Origin: Pythium myriotylum
Lineage: Eukaryota; Oomycota; Peronosporomycetes; Pythiales; Pythiaceae
Direction of reading: 5' to 3'
NCBI GenBank assembly: GCA_023091665.1
Contig: JALJCQ010000011.1
Coordinates: forward strand, 2,170,001 to 2,234,000
DNA length: 64,000 nucleotides
The notes under the pieces were generated by a model that was not told where the DNA came from, did no database searches, and was given only the letters and a program-made list of their open reading frames with translations. Numbering within the stretch: the first letter of the stretch is position 1; each line of letters opens with the position of its first letter. The translations under genes were made by a program, and so were the position numbers. Of this stretch, positions 1 to 8,138 are shown one piece after another.

Positions 1-3
1 GCC

Positions 4-1038
4 ATGGAGCTCAAGAGCGTCAACGCCATCGGCATCTGGCGCTGGAAGACCTACTGGGTCGAGCTCTTCAACGGCGTGCTCATGTTCCACAAGCCCGAGC
101 GCGTCGTGGACAAGGAGCCCAAGAAGGTCTTCATCACGGGCTGCCAGCTCAAGATCGTCGACGCCAAGGACGGCGTGCTCGAGATCCACCACATCTTCCA
201 GCACAAGATGGCCGTCAAGCTCGTCAAGCTGCAGACCAAGGCCGACCTCTTCGTCTGGTGGTGGGCGCTCCAGCTCGCGTCCGTGCACAAGGCCGTCCTG
301 GCCAAGCCCAGCTCGCTCTCGCCGCTCCAGCTCGTCGACATCTCGACCAAGGTCGAGAACGTGCTCTTCCCGCGCCCGACGCGCGCGCTCTCGACCAAGC
401 TCGGCGACCGACCGAGCGTCACGCACCTGCTGCTCGTGCGCCACGGCGAGGCCGAGAACATCCACTTCCGCGTCGCCGACAAAGAAAAGGGACTCACGCC
501 GCGAGGCCGCGAGCAGGCCGCCGCCACGGCGCAGCACATCGCCAGGCTGCTCGCGGACGCCGGCGCCGACGAGAGCAACGTGCAGCTGGTCTTCGGCGGC
601 CTGCAGCGCACGTTCGAGACGGCGCAGGAGTTCGAGCGCGCCATGCCCTGGCTCAAGCACACGAACGAGTGCTGCCTGCTCGAGGAAGGCGCGCCGCAGT
701 CGATCGACCACGCGCAGCGCCTCGACTTCCGCGCCGCCATGCACCGCACGGCCTACGAGACGCTCTGCCGGCACGACCCGAACGAGCCCGTCCGCGTGAG
801 CGCCAACAACATGCTCGAGAACTTCAAGATCCTCATCTGCCACACGAGCTTCGTGCAGCACTGCATCGCGCAGACGCACGGCATCTCCAAGGACGTGGTT
901 AAGATCGGCGCGCCGATCGGCCACTGCAGCATCACGCAGATCGATGTCTTCAAGGACACCGACAAGTCGGAACGCATGGAGGTCGTGTACTCGAACCGCG
1001 TGCAGCACCTCAAGCTCACCCACCGCACGAGCGAGTAA
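4..1038 (+). CDS. PH-like domain + histidine phosphatase (phosphoglycerate-mutase-like) protein, possibly 5'-partial
   Basis: An open frame of 344 codons. Residues 1-95 look like a pleckstrin-homology fold: WKTYWVEL at the start of the barrel, FHK, and a C-terminal helix around WWWALQLAS. Residues 140-335 are a histidine phosphatase domain with the RHGEAEN motif; His147 is the expected phospho-acceptor, and ICHTSF supplies the second histidine. A PH domain would normally begin a few residues before this Met, and the frame is open to the window edge, so the true start is probably upstream. The family contains metabolic mutases and protein or phosphoinositide phosphatases, so the substrate cannot be assigned. 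The PH part suggests membrane recruitment (inference). It converges on the protease gene at 1359. Confidence 0.75.
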   Translation: MELKSVNAIGIWRWKTYWVELFNGVLMFHKPERVVDKEPKKVFITGCQLKIVDAKDGVLEIHHIFQHKMAVKLVKLQTKADLFVWWWALQLASVHKAVLAKPSSLSPLQLVDISTKVENVLFPRPTRALSTKLGDRPSVTHLLLVRHGEAENIHFRVADKEKGLTPRGREQAAATAQHIARLLADAGADESNVQLVFGGLQRTFETAQEFERAMPWLKHTNECCLLEEGAPQSIDHAQRLDFRAAMHRTAYETLCRHDPNEPVRVSANNMLENFKILICHTSFVQHCIAQTHGISKDVVKIGAPIGHCSITQIDVFKDTDKSERMEVVYSNRVQHLKLTHRTSE

Positions 1039-1358
1039 GCCTCGACGAACGAGCCAACGACCCCCCGTCCATCGAATATTTATGGGGGCGGCAGCTCGCC
1101 TCCGACCGGCTTACCGTGCCCACCAAACACCATCCAAGTTACAAGTAGACTAGCCCCTCCCCACCAAGCCCCCCGTAGAGTATCATCACAAGCACACTAA
1201 AAGAAGCCGCCGTAATCTAGCAACCCAAGTACCACCAGATAGACTACGAGAAATCGAATAGAGCACCACCCTAGCCTTCCGCGAGGAAGAAGGATTCCTT
1301 AGAATGCAAACACGCGTTTTCCACTACGATCTTTTTGTGTTCAAACAGAGAAAAGTGC
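1039..1358. other. Convergent intergenic gap
   Basis: This is the shared 3' flank of two convergent genes. It is A/C-rich from about 1100 and has no open frame with domain content. I see nothing else in it. Confidence 0.5.
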
Positions 1359-3872
1359 TCAGCACAATTGCTTGCCGGCGTTGGTCGGGCAACGCGTTCC
1401 TTGGAACGAGTTGGGCGAGACGGCCGCGAGGTCTCGGCCCGAGGCGATCGTCACGCGGTAGTTGCCCACGTCGGCCTTGGCCCCACACGACTCGGGCGTG
1501 AACTGGTCGGGCGAGTTGGTGTTGAGCTTGTCGATGGCGGCCTGGACTGTCATCGGGTATCGCCCGATCGCGAGGATGTAGTCTCCGCACGGCAACGCGA
1601 GCGAGATGTACGGATCACGGAAGCTCACGCCGATCCGCTGACGCAGCACGAAGTCATCGTCGTCGTCGCCGGCGTTGACGACGTCGGCCTTGGTGAGAGC
1701 GGCTCCGTTGGCTGGTCGGCGGAAGAGGTAGGCGGCGGCGTCGACGTAGCTGCTCGTGCAAAAGCCGTTCACGTCCACGTACGTGTAGCCGTCGCGGCTC
1801 TCGAAGGACGTCGTGTCGATCGTGACGCGACCGAAGGCCGGCACCGTGAAGGGGATGTAGTCGACGGTCACGGCTCCACTCTGCCGCACGAGCGTGCCGT
1901 CGATCGCGACGACGTTGCTCAGCACGGCCTCGGTGTGGTACCCACAGCGAGAGTACGGCGTGACCTTGTTGGTGCTCGAGCACTGCGAGCCGATGTACGA
2001 GTTGGGTCCGACGACCGTGACGTCGGCCGACGTGGAGATCGTGAGTCGATAGCTGCCATAGTTGGAGATCTGCGAGTCGCACACACGGGGCGTGGTCGAC
2101 ACGGGCATGGACTTAGCCACGGCCTGTGCGACCGTCATGGGCGACACGCCCACGGCGACGCGGTATCGCCCGGCGTCGAGCCGGAAGGCGATGTACGAGT
2201 CGGCCGAGCTGATCGAGCCGTCGGCCTTGCCGTAGCCGTCGGGGGCGTTGTCGTTCACGGCCAACGCTGTCGACTCGGCGATCGAGCCGTCGCTGTTGAC
2301 TCGGAAGAGAACGATCGACGAGTCGATGTAGCCGGCGTTGCAGTCGCCGTTCACGTCCACGAAGCTCTTGGAGCTCTCGTCACCTCGCCGCTCCATTGAG
2401 AGGATGTCGAGCTCCACGATCGCAGCCTGCGCGAGCGAGAAGTCGACGTAGTCGATCGACGCGACCGTCGCCGTCGTCGAGATCGTGCCGTCGACGCTCG
2501 TGGCTCGCACAGGCTGCGGTGGTGGGGTCGTCTGCCGCGGTGGAGGAGCCGTCGTTGGAGGCTGCGTCGGTGGCAGCGTCGGTGCTGGCGTGGGTGCTGG
2601 CACGGGAGGAGGCGAGGGAGCCCACGTGGGAGGTGTTGTCGGCGCGGAAGTTGGTGTCGGAGGTGTGTAGAGCGCGCACTTTGGCAGGATGTTCTTGGCG
2701 CGCATGTCGCTCACGATAAACTTCATGTTGACGGCAGTGTTGGGGCAGCCGCCGCAGTGGTGGATGGCCACGACCGAGTTGTCGGACCAGGAGAGCACGG
2801 GCGAGCCCGAGGAGCCTCCTTGCGTGTCGAGGCTGTACGCGACTTGGTTCGCCAGACAACCCGAGGCCGTGAGCGACTCGACCTTGCCCCAGCCTCCGCT
2901 ATCGAGCTTCATGGCGATGCGTTTGCCAAAGCCGCCCGGGTGCTCGGGGATGTAGATGCGCTCGTCCATCACGGCGCCGCTCTCGCGCAGCTGCAGGTAG
3001 CCGTAGTCCTGCGAGAGGTTGATGTCGAGCTTGACGAGCGCGTAGTCGTAGTCGGCGCTCGCGAACACGAGCGTGCCCGAGCGTGCGCGCACCGAGCCTG
3101 GACAGCCGAGTGCTGTCTGGCACGACGTGTAGCACGAGTCGCCCTGCGCGTGGAACTCGAACTCGGTGTTGCTCGCGTGGTCCTGCGTCGAGATGCAGTG
3201 CTGGTTCGTGAGCATGTGACCCTCGCAGCCCACGAGCCAGCCCGTGCAGAAGAAACTGTCGGCGCCTTTGTGGATCAGCAGCCGCATCACGGCGTTCGAC
3301 CTATTGAACACGGCCTTCTCAGTGTTCTGGTAGCACGCGGCCTCCTCCGAGTCGTCGGCGCCGCACACGTCCTCCTTGATCGAGCCCATCGCAGGCTGCG
3401 CCAGGTACCGGAAGCTGTCGATCGCGAAGCCCACGCAGTCGAAGACGTTGTTGGCGCTCGTGGCCTTGGCGCCCGTGAAGAGCTCAAGTGTGACGGACGT
3501 CGTGTAGAGCGCGTTGCTGAAGAACGCACCGCTTTTCTCGCCGCCGTAGTACTTGAACGAGAGCTTCTCGGTGGCGTTGGCGTCCGTCGGGCGCACCACA
3601 ATGTAGTCGCTCACGGGGAGATTGAACTTGGTGAAGTGGAGGCTGATGAACTGGGCCTTGGGCAGACTTCGCTGCGAGAACGTGTACGAGAACCGAGGCC
3701 CCGAGCTGCCGTAGGCACTGCTGCGCGTCGGGTACGGCGTGCCCGAGGAGCAGCCGACGCCGACGCTGACGGCTTTGTTCCCTGGTGTGGCACTAGGGCT
3801 GTCGGCCGAGACAATGCCCGTCCACTGCGCCACGGTCACGCAGGCGACGAGGAGGTTGAGGAGCGAGACCAT
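1359..3872 (-). CDS. Secreted trypsin-like serine protease with C-terminal repeat domains
   Basis: 837 codons from an ATG at 3872, with an N-terminal signal peptide (residues 1-23). A beta-rich domain of unknown identity (about 35-160) precedes an S1-type protease domain (about 190-400). The triad is visible: His225 in TNQHC, Asp276 in DYDYALVKLD and Ser355 in GGSSGSP. The GSSGSP form resembles glutamyl-endopeptidase-like S1 enzymes. A Pro/Thr-rich linker (about 400-450) leads to two related beta repeats (about 455-625 and 660-835), each with a DVNG..C element, resembling bacterial-type pre-peptidase C-terminal domains. Many cysteines fit an extracellular role. The specific substrate is unknown. 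It is a tandem paralogue of the gene at 4291-5562. An oomycete-type initiator lies just upstream. Confidence 0.9.
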   Translation of the reverse strand: MVSLLNLLVACVTVAQWTGIVSADSPSATPGNKAVSVGVGCSSGTPYPTRSSAYGSSGPRFSYTFSQRSLPKAQFISLHFTKFNLPVSDYIVVRPTDANATEKLSFKYYGGEKSGAFFSNALYTTSVTLELFTGAKATSANNVFDCVGFAIDSFRYLAQPAMGSIKEDVCGADDSEEAACYQNTEKAVFNRSNAVMRLLIHKGADSFFCTGWLVGCEGHMLTNQHCISTQDHASNTEFEFHAQGDSCYTSCQTALGCPGSVRARSGTLVFASADYDYALVKLDINLSQDYGYLQLRESGAVMDERIYIPEHPGGFGKRIAMKLDSGGWGKVESLTASGCLANQVAYSLDTQGGSSGSPVLSWSDNSVVAIHHCGGCPNTAVNMKFIVSDMRAKNILPKCALYTPPTPTSAPTTPPTWAPSPPPVPAPTPAPTLPPTQPPTTAPPPRQTTPPPQPVRATSVDGTISTTATVASIDYVDFSLAQAAIVELDILSMERRGDESSKSFVDVNGDCNAGYIDSSIVLFRVNSDGSIAESTALAVNDNAPDGYGKADGSISSADSYIAFRLDAGRYRVAVGVSPMTVAQAVAKSMPVSTTPRVCDSQISNYGSYRLTISTSADVTVVGPNSYIGSQCSSTNKVTPYSRCGYHTEAVLSNVVAIDGTLVRQSGAVTVDYIPFTVPAFGRVTIDTTSFESRDGYTYVDVNGFCTSSYVDAAAYLFRRPANGAALTKADVVNAGDDDDDFVLRQRIGVSFRDPYISLALPCGDYILAIGRYPMTVQAAIDKLNTNSPDQFTPESCGAKADVGNYRVTIASGRDLAAVSPNSFQGTRCPTNAGKQLC

Positions 3873-3902
3873 CGCGATACGGCCTGCTCGCTGGCAAGAA
3901 GG

Positions 3903-3918
3903 AACGATGTGAAATGAG
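3903..3918 (-). promoter_or_regulatory. INR-FPR-like core promoter of the protease gene
   Basis: On the minus strand this reads CTCATTTCACATCGTT, a close match to the oomycete initiator plus flanking promoter region. It lies about 31 bp upstream of the ATG at 3872. Confidence 0.55.
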
Positions 3919-4290
3919 GTCTCATCGGCACGAGCAACTTCGTTTCCAGCCAGCGACGTTCTCTTCCGCGCGCTTGACTTGAAGGTTCCTCTAGGGTGTC
4001 ACAAGCGGCCACGCCCATGCGATGAAGAAGCGAGTGCGTGGCGATGATCACGAAGAGTGGCCAACGCAGCATCGCACGAGAGACTGGGTGTTTGTGCCTT
4101 TCGAACACACAGCACTACCACCGCGACAGGATTAGGTCGTCGTAACGGTCTCCACTTCGCGTTGCAGCAAGGTCGAACCGACTGTGGCGTTTGTTCCTCG
4201 CACATTCTTGGCAGATCCATGCGATCGCGAACGGCGTCACTGAGTCACTCACTCACTCTCAAGGGCATTCCATTAACTCCATGGCTCTAG
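3919..4290. other. Intergenic gap between tandem proteases
   Basis: About 370 bp lie between the promoter of the longer protease and the stop codon of the shorter one. No supported gene is seen. Short frames here lack domain content. Confidence 0.45.
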
Positions 4291-5562
4291 TCATACGTGT
4301 CGCGCTGCAGGTTCGTAGACAGCACACTGTGGCAGTAAGCCGCGAGCACGCAGGTCCGCGATGATCTTGTTCGAGTTGATGGCCGTGTTCGGACAGCCTC
4401 CGCAGTGGTGGAGCGCGACGACCACGTTGTCGGACCACGAGAGCACGGGCGAGCCCGACGAGCCGCCCTGCGTGTCGAGGCTGTACGCGACCTGGTTGGG
4501 TAGGCAGCCGTTCCGGTTCAGCGAGAGCACCTTGCCCCAGTCGGTGCCGTCCTTCATGGCGATGCGTTTGCCCCAGCCGCCCGGGTGCTGTGGGATGTAG
4601 ATCCGCTCGTTCTTGACGGCGCCGCTCTCACGCATCTGCAGGAACCCGTAGTCCTTCCAGACGTTCTTGACGGCGAGCTTGACGAGCGCGTAGTCGAGGT
4701 TCTTGTTGGCGACCACGAACTCGGACGTCGTCGCGCGGATCTGGCCTTCGCAGGCAAAGGGCTCGTCGCAGTCGACGGCGCACGAGCGGCCTTGCGCGCG
4801 GAACTCGAACTCGGTCTTCTTGGCGTGGGCCGGCTCCGAGATGCAGTGGTGGTTCGTGACCACGTGGCCTTCGCAGCCCAGCAGCCAGCCCGTGCAGAAG
4901 TAGCTGCTGTCGGGCTTGTGGATGAGCAGGCGGATCACGGCGTTGGCACGCTGGTACGCTTCGGGACTCGTCAGGAAGCACGCAGCCGGCTCCGAGTCGT
5001 CGGCACCGCAGAGTTCTTCCTGCTCCGAGTCCGAGAAGCTTGCACCGGCCGCGAGGAACCGGTAGTTGTCGATGAGGAAGCCGGCACAGGCCTCACCGTC
5101 TGCGGTCGCATCTTGCGTCGAGCCGGACGTGTAGAGCTCGAGCGTGACCGACTTGGTGCGCAGCGAGCGCGAGAAGAAGTCGCCTCGTGTGTTCCGGTCG
5201 CGTCCATAGTACTTGAGCACTTGGCTCTCGCTGCCTTCGTTCGCTCGCACGAGCACAAAGTCGTCTGGCGGCAGATTGAAGCGAGCGAAATGGAGCGAGA
5301 TGAACTCGGCGATCGGGTTCTCGACGACGTACGAGAACCGCGGGCGGTCGTTGGCCGTGACGTTGGCGTCGCTCGGGTACGAGACCGACGTCTTGCAGCC
5401 GACGCCGATGCGGATGTCCTGGCTTCCCGTGAGTGGCGACGCGCCATCGGAAGACGCCGACGACGAAGACGACGACGTGTTGACGGCTCGCTCGTGGCGA
5501 ATCCACGCGTGCGAGTGATGGAGAGAGAGCAGGAGAAGCGCGACGGTGAGGAGACGCTGCAT
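4291..5562 (-). CDS. Secreted trypsin-like serine protease (short paralogue)
   Basis: 423 codons from an ATG at 5562, with a hydrophobic signal peptide (about 1-19) followed by a Ser-rich stretch. The same N-terminal beta domain and S1 domain are present as in the 837-residue neighbour: His239 in TNHHC, Asp in LDYALVKL, and the serine in GGSSGSP. HPGGWGKRIA and VAYSLDTQGGSSGSPV are nearly unchanged between the two. It stops about 25 residues after the protease domain, so the Pro-rich linker and both C-terminal repeats of the neighbour are absent. Same orientation and close spacing indicate tandem duplication, followed by gain or loss of the C-terminal repeats. The role (nutrient acquisition or host interaction) is inference. 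Confidence 0.9.
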   Translation of the reverse strand: MQRLLTVALLLLSLHHSHAWIRHERAVNTSSSSSSASSDGASPLTGSQDIRIGVGCKTSVSYPSDANVTANDRPRFSYVVENPIAEFISLHFARFNLPPDDFVLVRANEGSESQVLKYYGRDRNTRGDFFSRSLRTKSVTLELYTSGSTQDATADGEACAGFLIDNYRFLAAGASFSDSEQEELCGADDSEPAACFLTSPEAYQRANAVIRLLIHKPDSSYFCTGWLLGCEGHVVTNHHCISEPAHAKKTEFEFRAQGRSCAVDCDEPFACEGQIRATTSEFVVANKNLDYALVKLAVKNVWKDYGFLQMRESGAVKNERIYIPQHPGGWGKRIAMKDGTDWGKVLSLNRNGCLPNQVAYSLDTQGGSSGSPVLSWSDNVVVALHHCGGCPNTAINSNKIIADLRARGLLPQCAVYEPAARHV

Positions 5563-6000
5563 GGCGGCCGATCGTACGAGACTGAGTCGCCAGGGACTCC
5601 ATGCTCACCTGGAAGCACGTCGGCGGCGTTTCCATTGACTGTCGCACCGAGAAGAAGAGGAAACCCCCCGCTCGAGGGCGTCGGCGTCGAATATTTGGCC
5701 CATGCAACTGCTGGACTTTCGCGGGCCAAAGTTGGCATGAAACGAAAGATCGGAGGGAAGATGCGACCGAGTCTCACTGACTCTTCCGAACCAGATGTGA
5801 GTTGGCGAAACTCCTCCCTCTCCTGCTCTTCCACTGGACACGCCATCTTCAAGAGCCGGGCCTCCCGTCCGTCCTGGGACGGGAGACGGCTCGTCGCGAG
5901 AAGGGATCTATGGAATTGGACAGACAAGAGCCGAGTCGTCAGTAGAGGCCACGTGGCCTCTCCATGAGCACGAGTGATCAACTTTCAGAGGCGGATGGGT
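5563..6000. other. Protease promoter side / H1 3' flank
   Basis: No gene is supported. The shadow frames here lack domains. The right end abuts the H1 histone stem-loop at 6001-6016. Confidence 0.4.
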
Positions 6001-6016
6001 GGTGTTGATAAACACC
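6001..6016 (-). terminator. Histone mRNA 3' stem-loop of H1
   Basis: The minus strand reads GGTGTTTATCAACACC: a perfect 6-bp stem with a 4-nt UAUC loop. It is followed by ACCC and then CTGAAAG. Stem and flank match the elements behind H4 (61390-61405) and H3 (62811-62826). It lies about 225 nt downstream of the H1 stop codon, which is longer than for the core histones. Confidence 0.7.
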
Positions 6017-6241
6017 GAAGGGAGAATGAGCTGCCGCGTGGCGCCGAGATCGATTGGCTCGTCGCGTCCACGCTGCAGGCTGAAAATATAATGGAAAGGG
6101 AGGCGCCCTGCGAGGAGAAAGCACGCAAGCCCTGTGGGCCGCCGGACTGCAGACCTCGAGTCTTTTGTTCTCGAATCTCCACGACCGAATCAGCCAGATG
6201 GAGACTCAAGAGCAGCCCACGACGGACTCCACGAGGCCCGT

Positions 6242-6991
6242 TTACTTCTTCTTGTTGGCAGCCGGCTTGGCAGCCTTCTTCACGACCTTCTTGGCCGTAG
6301 CCTTGGCCGTCACCTTCTTGGAGGCAGCCGGCTTGGCGACCTTCTTCTTGGGGGCGGCCTTCTTGGTCGGGCCCTTCTTGGCCGCGACCTTCTTGGCCGC
6401 AGCGGCCTTGGGCTTGGCGGCGGCCTTCTTGACGGTCGGCTTCTTGGCGGCGACCTTGACCGTCTTCTTGACGGTCTTGGCGGCCTTGTCCGAGACCTTG
6501 GCCGACTTCTTCTTGGCGGCGGGCTTCTTGAGCGCGGCGGCGACCTTGTACGAGCCCTTGACCTGCACGAGCTTGCCGGCCTCGACGGCCGTGCGCAGGG
6601 CCTTGTTCAAAAAGTGCGACGCGTAGTTGTCCTTCTTGTTCTCGACGTACTTGCCGATGGCCTGGCGCGACGAGCCGTTGCGCTCCTTGAGCGACGTGAT
6701 GGCCTCGACGATGAGGTCGAAGTACGACGGGCCCGAGGCCTCGCCGGCCGCGGCGGCCGCGGGCTTCTTGGCCTTGGGCGCGGCGGCCTTCTTGGCCTTG
6801 GGCGCCGCCGCCGGCTTCTCGGCCGCCTTCTTGGGCTTGTCGGTCTTGGCCTTGCGCGCCGGCGCGCGCTTGGCCGGCTTGGCCTCCTTGGCGGGCGCCT
6901 CGGCCGGCTCGGCGGCGGGCGCGGCGGCGGGCGCCGCTTCCTCCTTCTTCTCCTGAGCCTTCGGGCTCGCGACCTTGGTCTCGTCGGCCAT
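6242..6991 (-). CDS. Linker histone H1
   Basis: 249 residues from the ATG at 6991 (MADETKV). Ala/Lys/Pro-rich N-terminal tail, one winged-helix globular domain (about 86-160: GPSYFDLI, ITSLKERNGSSRQAI, FLNKALRTAV, then a KGSYKV strand) and a long lysine/alanine tail with AKK and KKVAKP-type repeats. It binds nucleosome linker DNA and compacts chromatin. The 5' leader carries a 21-nt homopolymer, and two CCAAT boxes lie about 190 bp upstream. A histone stem-loop downstream suggests replication-dependent, probably non-polyadenylated mRNA. It is divergent from the SET-domain gene. Confidence 0.95.
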   Translation of the reverse strand: MADETKVASPKAQEKKEEAAPAAAPAAEPAEAPAKEAKPAKRAPARKAKTDKPKKAAEKPAAAPKAKKAAAPKAKKPAAAAAGEASGPSYFDLIVEAITSLKERNGSSRQAIGKYVENKKDNYASHFLNKALRTAVEAGKLVQVKGSYKVAAALKKPAAKKKSAKVSDKAAKTVKKTVKVAAKKPTVKKAAAKPKAAAAKKVAAKKGPTKKAAPKKKVAKPAASKKVTAKATAKKVVKKAAKPAANKKK

Positions 6992-7012
6992 CTCTGTCAA
7001 AGGGGGGGCGTA

Positions 7013-7033
7013 GGGGGGGGGGGGGGGGGGGGG
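7013..7033 (+). repeat. 21-nt poly-G tract (poly-C in the H1 leader)
   Basis: An uninterrupted run of 21 G, preceded by a run of seven G. On the H1 coding strand it is poly-C, 22-42 nt before the ATG. It may be a transcript feature or an unstable homopolymer prone to assembly error. Confidence 0.85.
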
Positions 7034-7173
7034 CTTCTTCGTTCGGGTCTTGTTTCAAGAGTGTCGGAAGTAATCGCACGCGTTCTAACGGGCCGTGGCT
7101 CGGGGTTTTTTGAACGGCTCACACGTCGCAGATTCCAGTTCAAAAGTGCGCGCGGGTTCGGTTCGGCTCGAAT

Positions 7174-7214
7174 CCGCCAATCAACGACGCGTATTTTTAA
7201 CTTCCGCCAATCAA
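7174..7214 (-). promoter_or_regulatory. Paired CCAAT boxes, H1 promoter
   Basis: The element CCGCCAATCAACGAC occurs twice, with CCAAT at 7177-7181 and 7207-7211, exactly 30 bp apart. This is about 190 bp upstream of the H1 ATG. CCAAT boxes bind NF-Y-type factors and are typical of histone promoters. Confidence 0.6.
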
Positions 7215-8138
7215 CGACTCAGCCGCCAGATTGAAAGCTGCGCAGAGCCGGGCCATCGCCTGGTCGAAATAAAACCCTGCCCTCGAAGCCGCGAGCGGAT
7301 CATGGCGAGGGGCGGGCGAAATGGACGCGTCGCGAGCGCGCGCCGTGCGCGGCAACGAGCGCCGCGGTCGACGCGCGGCCACCGCCGGCCACGAGCGACG
7401 GCCTAGAAGTCGCTCTGTGCGAAAGAACGGCCCCGAACGCGCGCCAGGGGCCGCTGCGCGACGCGCCGAAAATCCGGTAGGCGGCATGACCTGGCGAGAA
7501 TTCTCCCCCTCGTCGCGAGAACGCCGCATGGGTGGCTGAGAGGCGCCTGCCGCGTACACGGCGCCGCCGGTCGCGAGCGCGTGTTGCTCGAATGCGCGAG
7601 GACAAGCGCAACGCGTTGATGCGCATATCGCCGGGGCAAACTGCAGTTTTGAGCGCGCGCGGCGCGCCGCTCGGCGACGCCTCGGTCCATTTCCACAAAT
7701 TTCATGTCGTGCATTCGCTCTCACTGGCTCGAAATGGAGCGCGCGCGTGCGCAGCCGCCGGTGGCGCTCCGGCGCCGCGCCATTGCAGACGACTGGCGAC
7801 GTCCATGGCTAGCGCGACTGGCGAATCCCCGTGTCCGCCGTCGCGGCGCTCGCGGACTTGTGCGCGCGCAGGGAAGAGGCCTTTTCCACGGGCGCCATGC
7901 GGGAAGCATGTTGCCACCGGCACGCCGCTTCCAGGTGCATCAGATGTGAGAGGTTTACGGTGCCGACGCGCACCATAAAGGTTTTTTTTTCGGATCGTCC
8001 ACCTAAGTGAGGTTTTTTGTCCCCGCACAACAGCTTTTTTTTTCGTTGGCGAGGCTATTTTTTTGTTCTGTTGGTGTCTGTGACCTGGCCCCTCCAACTC
8101 CGTGGGCTCCAACGCGGGAAAGTTGCCCTTTGGCGCCA
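7215..8138. other. CpG-rich divergent intergenic region
   Basis: About 0.9 kb lies between the H1 promoter and the SET gene. It is very rich in CGCG/GCGC, with poly-T runs near 7982-7990 and 8034-8042. Open frames appear on both strands because stops are rare in such DNA. None has a recognisable domain and most start at non-ATG codons. Confidence 0.45.

Noticed and set aside
1335..3917. Long plus-strand frames (354 and 386 codons) opposite the long protease
   Set aside because: They are antisense to a clear protease, start at non-ATG codons or lack domains, and reflect strong GC bias at codon position 3, which removes stops from the opposite strand.
4585..5967. 460-codon plus-strand frame opposite the short protease
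   Set aside because: Antisense shadow with an Arg/Val/Ala-rich, domain-free translation.
7197..7724. 175-codon minus-strand frame in the CpG-rich gap
   Set aside because: Several overlapping frames are open on both strands here; the translation is Arg/Ala/Pro-rich with no motif, and the start codon is weak.
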